From Actinophytocola sp963826035 (lineage in GTDB: Bacteria; Actinomycetota; Actinomycetes; Mycobacteriales; Pseudonocardiaceae), in the NCBI GenBank assembly GCA_963826035.1, contig CAWGVZ010000023.1, forward strand, positions 138,266 to 202,265: DNA of 64,000 nucleotides. The letters are read 5' to 3'. The notes under the pieces are model-generated. The model did no database searches. It was not told where the DNA came from and saw only the letters and a list, made by a program, of their open reading frames with translations. The position numbers and the translations under genes were made by a program. The stretch's first letter is position 1; each line of letters begins with the position of its first letter. Of this stretch, positions 1 to 9,379 are shown one piece after another.

Positions 1-1
1 G

Positions 2-3000
2 GCGTACTGGATCGGCCGCGACCCGGGATTCGAGCTGGGCAACGTCGCCACCCACGCCTACTTCGAGGTGGACGCCGACGCGCTCGACGAGCGCCGGTTC
101 GCCGACGCGATCCAGTGCCTCGTCCGCCGGCACGACGCCCTCCGGACGGTGGTCACCGCCGACGGCGAGCAGCGGGTGCTGCGCGAGGTGCCGCCGTACC
201 GACCCGCGGTGCTCGATCTCAGTACCACCGATGCCGCCGACCGGCTGTCCGCCATCCGGGCCGAGATGTCGCACCAGGTGCTGCCCGCCGACCGGTGGCC
301 GCTTTTCGACATCAGGGTGACCCGGCTATCGAGTGGCCGGGCCAGGATCCACGTGAGCATCGACGCGCTGATCGCCGACGCGTACAGCGTGCGGCTGATG
401 ATGGCCGAACTCGGGCAGCGCTACCACGACCCGACCGTCGAACCGGCGCCGCTGGAGCTGACGTTTCGCGACTGCGTCGTGGCGGAGCGGGCGGCACGCG
501 ACTCGGACGGCTATCGGCGGGCACTGTCCTACTGGCGTGGCCGGTTGGCCGACCTGCCGCCCGGCCCGGAGCTGCCGCTGGCGCGGGAGCCGGGTTCGGT
601 GCCGGACCCGCGGTTCCGGCGGTTGTCCCGGCTGCTGGCCCGGCCGACCTGGGAGAAGGTGACCCGACGCGCGGCCGACCTCGGCCTGACGAAGGCCGGA
701 CTGCTGCTCGGGGTGTTCAGCGAGGTGCTCACCACGTGGAGCAGGCGGCCGCACTACACGGTGACGCTGACCCTGTTCAACCGCCTGGGGGAGCACCGAC
801 AGCTCGACAGCGTGATCGGCGACTTCACCTCGTTGACGCTGCTGGAGGTGGACCACCGGGACGGCGGTGGCTTCGCCGAGCGTGCCAGGCGCACGCAGGC
901 GCGGCTGTGGACCGACCTCGACCACCGCGCCGTGAGTGGGGTCACCGTGCTGCGCGAGTGGACGAGACAACGTGGCGGGACGCCGGGGCTGATCGCTCCC
1001 GTCGTGTTCACGAGCATGCTGGAACTCGGTGGCGGGGGACCGGCGGTGACCGACACGCTGGGCACGGTCGGCTACGGAATCACCCAGACCCCGCAGCTGT
1101 ACCTGGACCACCAGGTCGCCGAGACACCGGACGGCCTGTCGCTGAACTGGGACGTGGTCGCCGACCTCTTTCCCGAAGGCCTCATCGACGACATGTTCGC
1201 CGCGTACGCCGGCCTGTTGGAACGGCTGGCCGTCGAACCGGACGCCTGGCACGAGCCGGTGCGCGGGGTGCCGCCGGCCGCGCAGCGACAGCGGCGTGCC
1301 CTGGTCAACGCCACCGCGACGGAGACGCCTCGATCCTGCCTCCACTCGCTGGTCGCCACGACCGCGGCCGACCGCCCGGACGCGCCCGCCGTGGTGACCC
1401 CGGGCCGCACGCTCGACTATCGCGAGATGTCGACCCGCGCGGCGCGGGTGGCGCGGCGGCTGCGGAACCTGGGCGTGGGTCGCGGCCAACTCGTCGGGAT
1501 CGCGATGGACAAGGGCTGGGAGCAGGTGGTCGCGACGCTCGGGGTCTGCGCCAGCGGCGCGGCCTACGTGCCGCTCGATCCGGACCTGCCCGCCGAACGG
1601 ATGGCGTATCTGGCCGGCCATACCGGGATCGAGCACGTGCTGACGCAGTCCTGGTTGTGCGGCCGGCTGCCCGGGCTGGACCGGCTCCACCACCACGCGG
1701 TCGATCTCGACGAGCGGTGGCCGCGTGTCGACGGCGGTCTCCACACGCTGCCCGAGGACGGAGATGTGGGAGACCTGGCGTACGTCATCTTCACCTCCGG
1801 CTCCACCGGCACGCCGAAGGGCGTGATGATCGATCACCGCGGCGCCGTCAACACGATCCTCGACATCAACCGCCGCTTCGCGATCGGCCCCGCCGACCGG
1901 GTGCTCGCCCTGTCGTCGCTGAGCTTCGACCTGTCCGTGTACGACGTGTTCGGCACGCTCGCGGCGGGCGGCACGCTGGTGATCCCGAGCCACGCCCGGC
2001 GGCGCGACCCCGCGCACTGGGTCGAGCTGATCAGGTCCGAGGGCGTGACGGTCTGGAACTCGGTGCCGGCGCTGATGAGCCTCGCGGTGGACGTGGCCGA
2101 GTCGCTGACGCCCCTCCGGCTGGCGATGCTGAGCGGCGACTGGGTTCCGGTGCGGCTGCCGGACCGAATCCGCGCACTGGCCGGCGCCGCTCTGGTGTGC
2201 AGCCTCGGCGGCGCGACCGAGGCGTCGATCTGGTCGGTGTACTACCCGGTCGGCCACGTCGAGGACGGGTGGACGAGCATCCCCTACGGTCGCCCGCTGT
2301 CCAACCAGCGGTTGTACGTGCTGGACGACGCGTTCGAGCCGCGTCCGGACTGGGTGGCCGGCGATCTCCACATCGGCGGCCCCGGGCTCGCGCTCGGCTA
2401 CTGGCGCGACGCCGCCCGCACCGCGCGGAGCTTCGTCACCCATCCCCGCACCGGCGAACGGCTGTACCGCACGGGTGACCTCGCCCGCTACCGCGACGAC
2501 GGCGACCTGGAGTTCCTGGGGCGGGAAGACCTCCAGGTCAAGGTGAGCGGTCACCGCATCGAACTCGGTGAGATCGAGACCGAGCTCGCCGCGATCCCCG
2601 GTGTGGCCGGGTGCGCGGTGGCCGCGGTCGGCCCGCGCGAGGACAAGAGGCTCGTCGCCTACTACGTGCCGGCGGCAGCCGGCGCCCCGGCGCTGCGCGA
2701 GCGGTTACTCCGCAAGCTTCCCGACTATCTGGTGCCGACCACGTTCCTGCCGGTCGACCGCATCCCGCTGACCGCGAACGGAAAGGTGGACCGGGCAGCG
2801 CTCGCCGCCACGCCGCCACCGGAGCGCGTCCCGGCGGCACCGGACCGGGATCCCAGCGACCTGGAGCGGTCGCTGGCGCTGTTGTGGGAGGAGGTGCTCG
2901 ACGTCGACCACGTCGAGCCGCACGACAACTTCTTCCAACTCGGTGGCACGTCGCTGGTGGCCGTGCGCCTGCTGTCCCGGCTACGCGCCGCGCTGCGTGT

Positions 3001-4450
3001 CGACATCCCGCTGCCGCGGCTGTTCGAGTCCCCGACGGTGGCCGCGCTCGCCGACGCGATCGGTCAGGCCTCGGCGGGAATCCGGACAGGTCCGGACGAG
3101 CCGGCGACGCTCCGCCCGGCGCCCGCGCACCGCTACGAACCGTTCCCGCTGACTGAGATCCAGCAGGCGTACTGGATGGGCCGGCGGAGTGCGCTGGCAC
3201 TCGGCAACGTGGCGACCCACAGCTACGTCGAGCTCGACGTCGTCGATCTCGACGTGGACCGGCTGGCGCGGGTGGTGGGGCGGCTGGTGGACCGGCACGA
3301 CGCGCTGCGCACGGTGGTGCGGCCCGACGGAAGGCAGCGGGTGCTCGCCGACGTACCTCGCTACCAACTGGCGCACCGTGACGTCCGCGGCCTGTCGCCC
3401 GCGCGGGCGGACGCCGTGCTCGCCGGCGCACGCGAGCGGATGTCGCACCAGGTGCACGCGGCCGACGAGTGGCCGTTGTTCGAGATCGCGGCGCACCGCC
3501 TGGACGACCGGCGGACCAGGCTGCACGTGAGCCTCGACCTGCTGGTGGCGGACGCGCGCAGTTTCCGCATCCTGCGGCGGGAACTGCTCGCCATGTATCA
3601 CGATCCGGAGGTCGAGCTGCCGGCCGTCGGGTGCACCTTCCGCGACTACGTACTCGGCGTCGAGGGCCTGCGCGGCGGCGACGAGCACCGCCGCGCCGAG
3701 ACGTACTGGCGCGGGCGGCTTCCCGAACTGCCGCCGGCGCCGGCCCTGCCCCAGGTGCGCGATCTCGCCGAGATCCGGCAGCCGGTGTTCGAGCGGCTGT
3801 CGGCGCGGCTCGACGCGCCGAGTTGGGCCACCCTGCGGCGAGACGCCGCCCGGCGGAACCTCACCCCGTCCGGCGTGCTGTGCGCGGCCTTCGCCGAGGT
3901 GCTCGCCCTGTGGAGCCAGCAGCGCCGGTTCGTGATCAATCTGACGACGTTCAACCGGCGGCCGCTGCACCCCGACGTCGACACGGTGGTCGGCGACTTC
4001 ACCTCGACGACGTTGCTCGCCGTCGACGCGGCGGCGGACACCTTCGCGACGCGGGCCGGGCGGCTCCAGGAACAGATCTTCGCGGACCTGGAGCACCGCG
4101 CGTTCGGTGGTGTGGAGGTGCTCAGGTTGCTGCGCAGGCGATCGGAGAGCCGCGCGGACGCGATGGCGCCGGTCGTGTTCACGAGCACGCTGGTGCCGGA
4201 GCCGGCGCTCGGCGGCGAGCCGCCGCCGTGGGACGTGTCGCCCGTCTACAGCGTGAGCCAGACACCCCAGGTGTTGCTGGATCACCAGGTCTCCGAACAC
4301 GATGGCGAGCTGTTCTACACGTGGGACCACGTCGCCGAGGCGTTCCCGCCGGGACTCGTCGGCGACATGTTCGAGGCCTACGGCAGGTTGTTGCACTCAC
4401 TCCACTCCGATGGTGCGTATTGGAAGGCTGGCCCGGCATGGTCACGATGA
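2..4450 (+). CDS. NRPS, Cy-A(Cys)-PCP-Cy, 5' partial
   Basis: Cysteine-activating, heterocyclising NRPS. The reading frame is open from base 2 and starts inside the first Cy domain (AYWIGRD motif), so the N-terminus lies outside the window. Order: Cy1 (residues ~1-430) with the DxxxxDxxS motif DALIADAYS at ~121; A domain (~440-935) with intact FTSGSTGTPKG, YRTGDLARY and NGKVDR motifs; PCP with LGGTSL at ~980; Cy2 (~1047-1483) with DLLVADARS at ~1179. The pocket residues read approximately D-L-Y-N-L-S-L-I-W, the known heterocycle-forming cysteine code. The terminal Cy2 needs a downstream PCP, supplied by the next gene, whose start overlaps this stop. The domain order matches BlmIV of bleomycin synthesis (family knowledge). 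The product is inferred to be a thiazoline/thiazole-containing peptide. Confidence 0.93.
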   Translation, partial: AYWIGRDPGFELGNVATHAYFEVDADALDERRFADAIQCLVRRHDALRTVVTADGEQRVLREVPPYRPAVLDLSTTDAADRLSAIRAEMSHQVLPADRWPLFDIRVTRLSSGRARIHVSIDALIADAYSVRLMMAELGQRYHDPTVEPAPLELTFRDCVVAERAARDSDGYRRALSYWRGRLADLPPGPELPLAREPGSVPDPRFRRLSRLLARPTWEKVTRRAADLGLTKAGLLLGVFSEVLTTWSRRPHYTVTLTLFNRLGEHRQLDSVIGDFTSLTLLEVDHRDGGGFAERARRTQARLWTDLDHRAVSGVTVLREWTRQRGGTPGLIAPVVFTSMLELGGGGPAVTDTLGTVGYGITQTPQLYLDHQVAETPDGLSLNWDVVADLFPEGLIDDMFAAYAGLLERLAVEPDAWHEPVRGVPPAAQRQRRALVNATATETPRSCLHSLVATTAADRPDAPAVVTPGRTLDYREMSTRAARVARRLRNLGVGRGQLVGIAMDKGWEQVVATLGVCASGAAYVPLDPDLPAERMAYLAGHTGIEHVLTQSWLCGRLPGLDRLHHHAVDLDERWPRVDGGLHTLPEDGDVGDLAYVIFTSGSTGTPKGVMIDHRGAVNTILDINRRFAIGPADRVLALSSLSFDLSVYDVFGTLAAGGTLVIPSHARRRDPAHWVELIRSEGVTVWNSVPALMSLAVDVAESLTPLRLAMLSGDWVPVRLPDRIRALAGAALVCSLGGATEASIWSVYYPVGHVEDGWTSIPYGRPLSNQRLYVLDDAFEPRPDWVAGDLHIGGPGLALGYWRDAARTARSFVTHPRTGERLYRTGDLARYRDDGDLEFLGREDLQVKVSGHRIELGEIETELAAIPGVAGCAVAAVGPREDKRLVAYYVPAAAGAPALRERLLRKLPDYLVPTTFLPVDRIPLTANGKVDRAALAATPPPERVPAAPDRDPSDLERSLALLWEEVLDVDHVEPHDNFFQLGGTSLVAVRLLSRLRAALRVDIPLPRLFESPTVAALADAIGQASAGIRTGPDEPATLRPAPAHRYEPFPLTEIQQAYWMGRRSALALGNVATHSYVELDVVDLDVDRLARVVGRLVDRHDALRTVVRPDGRQRVLADVPRYQLAHRDVRGLSPARADAVLAGARERMSHQVHAADEWPLFEIAAHRLDDRRTRLHVSLDLLVADARSFRILRRELLAMYHDPEVELPAVGCTFRDYVLGVEGLRGGDEHRRAETYWRGRLPELPPAPALPQVRDLAEIRQPVFERLSARLDAPSWATLRRDAARRNLTPSGVLCAAFAEVLALWSQQRRFVINLTTFNRRPLHPDVDTVVGDFTSTTLLAVDAAADTFATRAGRLQEQIFADLEHRAFGGVEVLRLLRRRSESRADAMAPVVFTSTLVPEPALGGEPPPWDVSPVYSVSQTPQVLLDHQVSEHDGELFYTWDHVAEAFPPGLVGDMFEAYGRLLHSLHSDGAYWKAGPAWSR

Positions 4451-7062
4451 ACTCCCCAGCGCCGTTCCTGCTGTCCCCCGATCAGCAGGAACTGTGGGCC
4501 CGCGTCAACGAGACGGCGGTCGCCGTGCCGGACACGGCATTGCACCGGCTGATCCTGCGGCACGCCGACGAGGAGCCGGACCGGCCGGCCGTGCTCGCGG
4601 CGCGGCGCCGACTCAGCTACCGCGAGCTCGTCGAGCGGGCGACGGCGCTCGCGGCGGATCTCGGCCGGAACGGCCAGGGGTCGCCGGTCGCGATCAGCGT
4701 CGAGCCGGGGTGGGAACAAGCGGTCGCCGTCCTGGCCGCGCTGCTCGCCGGCGTGCCGTGGCATCCGGTCGACCCACGCCGGCCCCAGTCGGTGCGGTGG
4801 CGCCGGATCGCCGGTGTCGGTGCGACCGTGCTTCTCACCCAGTCCTGGTTGGCGGAGCGCCTGGAGTGGCCGCCGGACACCATCCGGATCGCCGTGGACC
4901 TCGCACCGTCTACTGTGGACACAGTGGCCGACCCGGAGCCGGGCGTTGTCTGCGTGCTGCTGCCCGAGGGCTCGGCCGGGCCGCTCGTGCCGGTGACGCA
5001 CGACTCCCTGCTCAACACGATCGTCGACGTCAACCGGCGGTTCGACATCGGCGAGACGGACCGGTTCCTGTCGGTCTCGCCGCTCGGCGACGAGCTGTCC
5101 GTCCACGGGTTGCTCGGCCCCCTGGCCGCGGGCGCGTCGATCGTCGTTCCCGACGACATCGACCTGCACACTCCGGCGGCGTGGGTGACGTTGATGTTCC
5201 GCGAGGGCATCACCGTGTGGTCGTCACCGCCGGCACTCGCCGTGCTGCTCGTCGAGCACCTGCGGCAACGGGGCGAGGGCGTGCCGGAAACGCTGAGGCT
5301 CGTCGCGCTCGCCGGTGAGCCCGTCGTGCCGTCGCTGGTCACCGAGTTGCGCGACCTCGCCGGACACCCGATGCGGGTCGCGCACCTCGGTGGTGCGTTG
5401 CCGGCCGGACTCTGGTCGTGCTGCCACGAGGTCGTCGACGTGGACACGCGCCAGAAGCACCTGCCGATCGGCGGGCCCATGGCCAACCAGCGGGTGTACG
5501 TGCTCAACGACGCCTTGTCCGTGTGCCCGGTGTGGGTCACCGGCCGGGTGTACTTCGGTGGGCGCGGACTGGTGGACGGCTACTGGGGGGACGACCATGA
5601 CTTCGACGCCGACTGCGGGCTGCTTCACGGCTCCGGGGAACGGCTGTACCGCAGCGACCTGCTCGGCCGGCTGCTGCCCGACGGCACGGTCGACGTGGTC
5701 GGTACGGACGCCACGCGCGTCCTGGTGCAGGGCCATCCGCTGAACCTTCGGGAGGTGGAAGGAGCGCTTGCCGGACACGAGGCGGTGCTCCTCGCCGCGG
5801 TCGTCGCGGACGGTGCCGGTGGCTCCGTCGGCTTCGTCAAGCTGGCCCCCTCCACGGGAGTGACCGGCGCGGACCTGCTCGACTTCCTGCGGACGAAGAT
5901 GTCACCGATGCTCCTGCCGGCCCGCATCGAGCCGGTCGCGGTGCTGCCGCTCACGCCGAGCGGCAGAGTGGACCGGGCTGCGCTCACCGCCACGGCTTCC
6001 GTCAGCCGTCCCGAGCACCCGCGGTCGACGACCGACGCGGGCCAGGACGGTGCGCTCCTGGAGCGGGCGTGTGCGCTCGCCGCGCGTGTCCTCGGGGTTC
6101 CCGAGGTCAGCCCGACCATGAACCTGCTGGACCTCGGCGCCACGTCGGTGCAGCTCGTCCGGCTCGCGGTGCACGCCGAGGAGGAGCTCGGTATCCGGGT
6201 GGACGTGGAGGAGTTGCTGCGGTTCCCGGCCGTCACGATCCTGGTCAGCTTCGCGGACGCCGGCACGGAGGAAGTGGCCGAACCCCCGGCGGCGGGGAAG
6301 CCGGACGCCGGTGCGCTGGTGCTCGACCCCGTCGAGCGGATGGACTTCAAGGCCACGCAACCCGGGCTGCGGCGGGATCTCGACCCGGAGCCGGGCATCG
6401 ACCTGGCCCGGCCGACCGGCGACCGGGACCGGCTCACCGCCCGCCGGACGCACCGGGCCTTCGGCGGTGCACAGGTGCCGAAGGAGTCGCTGAGCCGCCT
6501 GGTCGGGGTGCTGCGCCAGTTCCGGGCCGGCGTCGAGCCCAAATACGCGTACCCGTCGGCCGGCGGCCTCTACCCCCTGCAGACCTACCTCTCCGTGGCC
6601 GACGGCCGGGTCGCGGGCGTCGCGGGCGGGGTCTACTACTACCACCCGGTCCGGCACCGGCTGGTCAGCCTGTCGGTGGGCGCCGCGGTCGACGCCGGGG
6701 CGCACGCGTGGATCAACCGGGACGCGTTCCGTTCGTCGGCGTTCTCGCTGTACCTGGTCGCCGACCTCGACGCGATCACACCCCTGTACGGCTACCGGGC
6801 CCGCGACTACGTCCTCATCGAGGCGGGCGCGATCTGCCAGCTCCTGATGACCGTGGCGGCCGACGTCGGGTTGGGCGTGTGCCCGGTGGGCGAGCTCGAC
6901 TTCGCCGCCATCCGCGACGGTTTCTGGCTCACCGAGCACCATGAGTTGCTGCACACCCTGCTCGCGGGGCCGGTGCCGGACGGCGACCCGGAAGCAGACC
7001 AGGCCGCGATGCTCGCGCGAGTCGACCGGCTCGACCTGGCCGCCGACCGGGAGCCACGATGA
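4438..7062 (+). CDS. NRPS, degenerate A-PCP-thiazoline oxidase
   Basis: 874-aa partner of the preceding NRPS. The A-like domain (~30-530) has lost its signatures: the A3 loop reads LLPEGSAGPLVP, the specificity Asp is replaced (GDELSVHG), the A7 motif reads YRSDLLGRL and the A10 lysine is Arg (SGRVDR). It is probably unable to activate an amino acid. A PCP follows with LGATSVQL (Ser retained, ~565), then an FMN nitroreductase-like oxidase (~660-860; THRAFGG, YPSAGGLYPLQ, GVYYYHP) of the kind that oxidises thiazolines to thiazoles. The same A*-PCP-Ox layout is known for BlmIII, whose PCP is loaded in trans by the partner cysteine A domain. Start chosen at ATG 4438, 10 nt after GGAAGG; ATG 4447 would give an ATGA overlap. 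Confidence 0.92.
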   Translation: MVTMNSPAPFLLSPDQQELWARVNETAVAVPDTALHRLILRHADEEPDRPAVLAARRRLSYRELVERATALAADLGRNGQGSPVAISVEPGWEQAVAVLAALLAGVPWHPVDPRRPQSVRWRRIAGVGATVLLTQSWLAERLEWPPDTIRIAVDLAPSTVDTVADPEPGVVCVLLPEGSAGPLVPVTHDSLLNTIVDVNRRFDIGETDRFLSVSPLGDELSVHGLLGPLAAGASIVVPDDIDLHTPAAWVTLMFREGITVWSSPPALAVLLVEHLRQRGEGVPETLRLVALAGEPVVPSLVTELRDLAGHPMRVAHLGGALPAGLWSCCHEVVDVDTRQKHLPIGGPMANQRVYVLNDALSVCPVWVTGRVYFGGRGLVDGYWGDDHDFDADCGLLHGSGERLYRSDLLGRLLPDGTVDVVGTDATRVLVQGHPLNLREVEGALAGHEAVLLAAVVADGAGGSVGFVKLAPSTGVTGADLLDFLRTKMSPMLLPARIEPVAVLPLTPSGRVDRAALTATASVSRPEHPRSTTDAGQDGALLERACALAARVLGVPEVSPTMNLLDLGATSVQLVRLAVHAEEELGIRVDVEELLRFPAVTILVSFADAGTEEVAEPPAAGKPDAGALVLDPVERMDFKATQPGLRRDLDPEPGIDLARPTGDRDRLTARRTHRAFGGAQVPKESLSRLVGVLRQFRAGVEPKYAYPSAGGLYPLQTYLSVADGRVAGVAGGVYYYHPVRHRLVSLSVGAAVDAGAHAWINRDAFRSSAFSLYLVADLDAITPLYGYRARDYVLIEAGAICQLLMTVAADVGLGVCPVGELDFAAIRDGFWLTEHHELLHTLLAGPVPDGDPEADQAAMLARVDRLDLAADREPR

Positions 7063-8093
7063 TCTCCGACCGGCCCAGCTTTCCCGGCGGCACCCGGCAG
7101 TCGGTGCCGTCGTCGGCACGCGACTGGGTGCGGCCGGTCACCGGGTCGCCCCGTCTGCCACTGATGGTGGCACCGGTCGCGGACGTCGACCTCGCCGCCT
7201 GGGGGACCCGGCACGCGTCCACTGTGGATGGTTGGCTGCGCGAGCACGGCGCCGTGCTGTTCCGTGGCTTCGACGTGCGGTTCGCCGACTTCGCGGCCGT
7301 GGCCGCCGCGCTCGCCGGCACCGCGCTGGCCTACCGGGAGCGGTCCTCGCCGCGTACGGAGCTCGGCGCGGGCGTGTACAGCTCCACGGACTACCCGGCG
7401 GATCAGCCGATCCCGCTGCACAACGAGAACTCCTATCAGCGAGTGTTCCCGGCGCGGCTGGTGTTCGGCTGCGTCGTCGAGCCGGGAAGCGGCGGTGCCA
7501 CGCCGCTGGCCGACTGCCGGCGGGTGTTGGCGCGCATCGACCGAGCCGTCCTGCGCGCCTTCCGCGAGCGCGGGGTGTGTTACGCACGCGCCTACTCCGA
7601 CGGTGTCGGGATGTCCTGGCAGGAGGCGTTCCAGGAGACCGAGCGCGCCAAGGTCGACGACTACTGCCGGCGGGCCGCGATCACGGCGCGATGGCGGCCG
7701 GACGGCGGCCTGCGTACCCGGCAGGTGCGGCCCGCGGTGGCGACGCACCCACACACCGGGGAGCCCGTGTGGTTCAACCACGCCGCCTTCTTCCACGTGT
7801 CCACTTTGGACCCCGCAGTGCGTGACGGGCTCTTGGCGCAGGTCGGCGAGGCGGACCTGCCCAGCAACACCTACTACGGCGACGGCGCGCCGATCGAGCC
7901 GGCGATGCTGGCCGGCATCAGGGCGGCCTATGCGGCCGAGACGGTCGCCGTGCCGTGGCGCCAGGGCGACGTGCTGCTCGTGGACAACCTGCTCGTCGCG
8001 CACGGACGTGACCCGTTCACGCCGCCGCGGCGGGTGGTGGTGAGCATGGCCGGCGAGCTCCGGCACGAGGATCTGCCCAGGGAGCGGCGATGA
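7059..8093 (+). CDS. TauD/SyrP-type Fe(II)/2-oxoglutarate hydroxylase
   Basis: 344-aa non-haem iron oxygenase of the TauD family. The iron-binding triad is visible as HNE (in LHNENSYQRV) and a distal His in VAHGRDPF, followed by the Arg pair (PPRR) expected to bind 2-oxoglutarate. SyrP-type members hydroxylate the beta carbon of amino acids tethered to NRPS carrier proteins. A SyrP-like hydroxylase is known in the bleomycin cluster, where it is thought to make beta-hydroxyhistidine. The ATG overlaps the upstream stop (ATGA), indicating translational coupling with the NRPS. The exact substrate here is inferred. Confidence 0.88.
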   Translation: MISDRPSFPGGTRQSVPSSARDWVRPVTGSPRLPLMVAPVADVDLAAWGTRHASTVDGWLREHGAVLFRGFDVRFADFAAVAAALAGTALAYRERSSPRTELGAGVYSSTDYPADQPIPLHNENSYQRVFPARLVFGCVVEPGSGGATPLADCRRVLARIDRAVLRAFRERGVCYARAYSDGVGMSWQEAFQETERAKVDDYCRRAAITARWRPDGGLRTRQVRPAVATHPHTGEPVWFNHAAFFHVSTLDPAVRDGLLAQVGEADLPSNTYYGDGAPIEPAMLAGIRAAYAAETVAVPWRQGDVLLVDNLLVAHGRDPFTPPRRVVVSMAGELRHEDLPRERR

Positions 8094-9364
8094 GCCGGCT
8101 CCTGCCGCGCCTGCTGGACACGTCGTATCTCCAGCGGCAGGTGTGGCGTGCGGGCGGGTCCGCGGCGCAGGTGCGTGCCCTTCGGCTCTCCGGCGACGTC
8201 GACCACGCGCGGCTGGTGGCGGCGATCGCGGAGGTGGTGGCCGCGTGGGAGGTGTTGCGGGTCGGCTTCCGCGCGGACGGCGAGGTGCCGGTGATGGTGC
8301 CGGTCGACGACGGGCCGGCCGTGCGACGCACCACGGTGACCGGAGAAACGGCGCGGCGCGACGTTCGCTGTGTCGAGTTGCTGCACGAGGACCGCGACGA
8401 CATCGGCGCGCGAAACGGGCCGCTGGTTCGGTTCCACGTTCTCGAGGTCGGCGACGACGAGACGGTGCTCGGGTTGGCCGCCCATCCGCTCGTGCTCGAC
8501 GTGCACGCCGTCTACCTCGTGCTCGGCGCGGTGATGCTCGAGTACTACGGCAGGTTCCGGGCCGACCGGTACCCGCCGTTCGCGGAGTTCGCGCTGCTCG
8601 ACCCGGTTCCCGGTGTGGCGGCGCGGTCGTCCCGGTCGCGGTGGTGGTCGGACCGTCTGTCGCGGTGGCACCCCGTGGCGCCGAGCGACGAACCCCGCGT
8701 GGAGACGATCGCACTGGTTCTCGGTGACGACCGCTGGCGCTGGCTCGGCGGCCTGGGTGCCAGCGGGGGCAACGCGGGCTCGCTCGCCGTGATCGCCCTG
8801 ATCGCCTGGTGGCTGCGAACGCGTGCCGACCATCCTGGGGCGCCGGTCTTCGGCAGCACCCTGGACCTGCGTGACTACCTGGGACTGGGACCGGTGGTCG
8901 GCCCACTCACCGACCGGGTGGTCTTCGAGATCAACCTGGACGGCTTGCCCGGCCTGTCGGTGCGCGACCTGCTGCTGCGATCCCACGCGGGGCTGTTGGA
9001 CAGCGTCGTGCACTACCTGCCGTACGGCGAACTCGCCGCGTTGGGCGCCGATCGGGTGTGGGACGTCGGGATGAACTACTGCCGTCTCCCGCCGTCCAGC
9101 TCGTACACCCGCGGGGAGGCGGATCTCGCGAGCCGTGGGCTGTCGGTCGAGCTGTTCGGCGAGTCCACGCTGGTTCGGTCGACCGGCCCGATCCAGGGGC
9201 GGATGGACCTGCACTTCGCGGAGTCCGCCGCCGGCATGACGCTGATCGTGAACTTCGCCGCCACCACCGCCCTGCGCCACACCGTGCACGACCTGGTGCG
9301 CGGGCTCGACGAGACGATCGACAAGGTGCTGACCGACCCGGGCACGGTGATCGGTGACCTGTGA
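8090..9364 (+). CDS. stand-alone condensation-like NRPS protein
   Basis: 424-aa free-standing protein with condensation-domain layout: N-terminal substrate lobe (SYLQRQVW), central active-site region, then a C-terminal lobe (LDLRDYLGLG, PLTDRVVF). The canonical HHxxxDG motif reads HPLVLDV (near residue 132), so the second, catalytic His is Pro and the Gly is Val. Either it uses another base or it is a structural or acceptor-binding partner. Bleomycin-type pathways carry lone C proteins thought to join the terminal amine (family knowledge). The start overlaps the upstream stop by 4 bases (ATGA). Its chemistry is uncertain. Confidence 0.78.
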   Translation: MSRLLPRLLDTSYLQRQVWRAGGSAAQVRALRLSGDVDHARLVAAIAEVVAAWEVLRVGFRADGEVPVMVPVDDGPAVRRTTVTGETARRDVRCVELLHEDRDDIGARNGPLVRFHVLEVGDDETVLGLAAHPLVLDVHAVYLVLGAVMLEYYGRFRADRYPPFAEFALLDPVPGVAARSSRSRWWSDRLSRWHPVAPSDEPRVETIALVLGDDRWRWLGGLGASGGNAGSLAVIALIAWWLRTRADHPGAPVFGSTLDLRDYLGLGPVVGPLTDRVVFEINLDGLPGLSVRDLLLRSHAGLLDSVVHYLPYGELAALGADRVWDVGMNYCRLPPSSSYTRGEADLASRGLSVELFGESTLVRSTGPIQGRMDLHFAESAAGMTLIVNFAATTALRHTVHDLVRGLDETIDKVLTDPGTVIGDL

Positions 9365-9379
9365 GTCCGGAGGGACGAG

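Noticed and set aside
326..2554. Long open frame on the minus strand opposite the NRPS
   Set aside because: It is the codon-phase shadow of a high-GC gene. The peptide is Arg/His/Gln-rich with no domain, while the plus strand has clear NRPS motifs.
3469..4437. Upstream extension of the second NRPS frame
   Set aside because: This part is an out-of-frame reading of the Cy2 domain; the real protein starts at 4438 or 4447.
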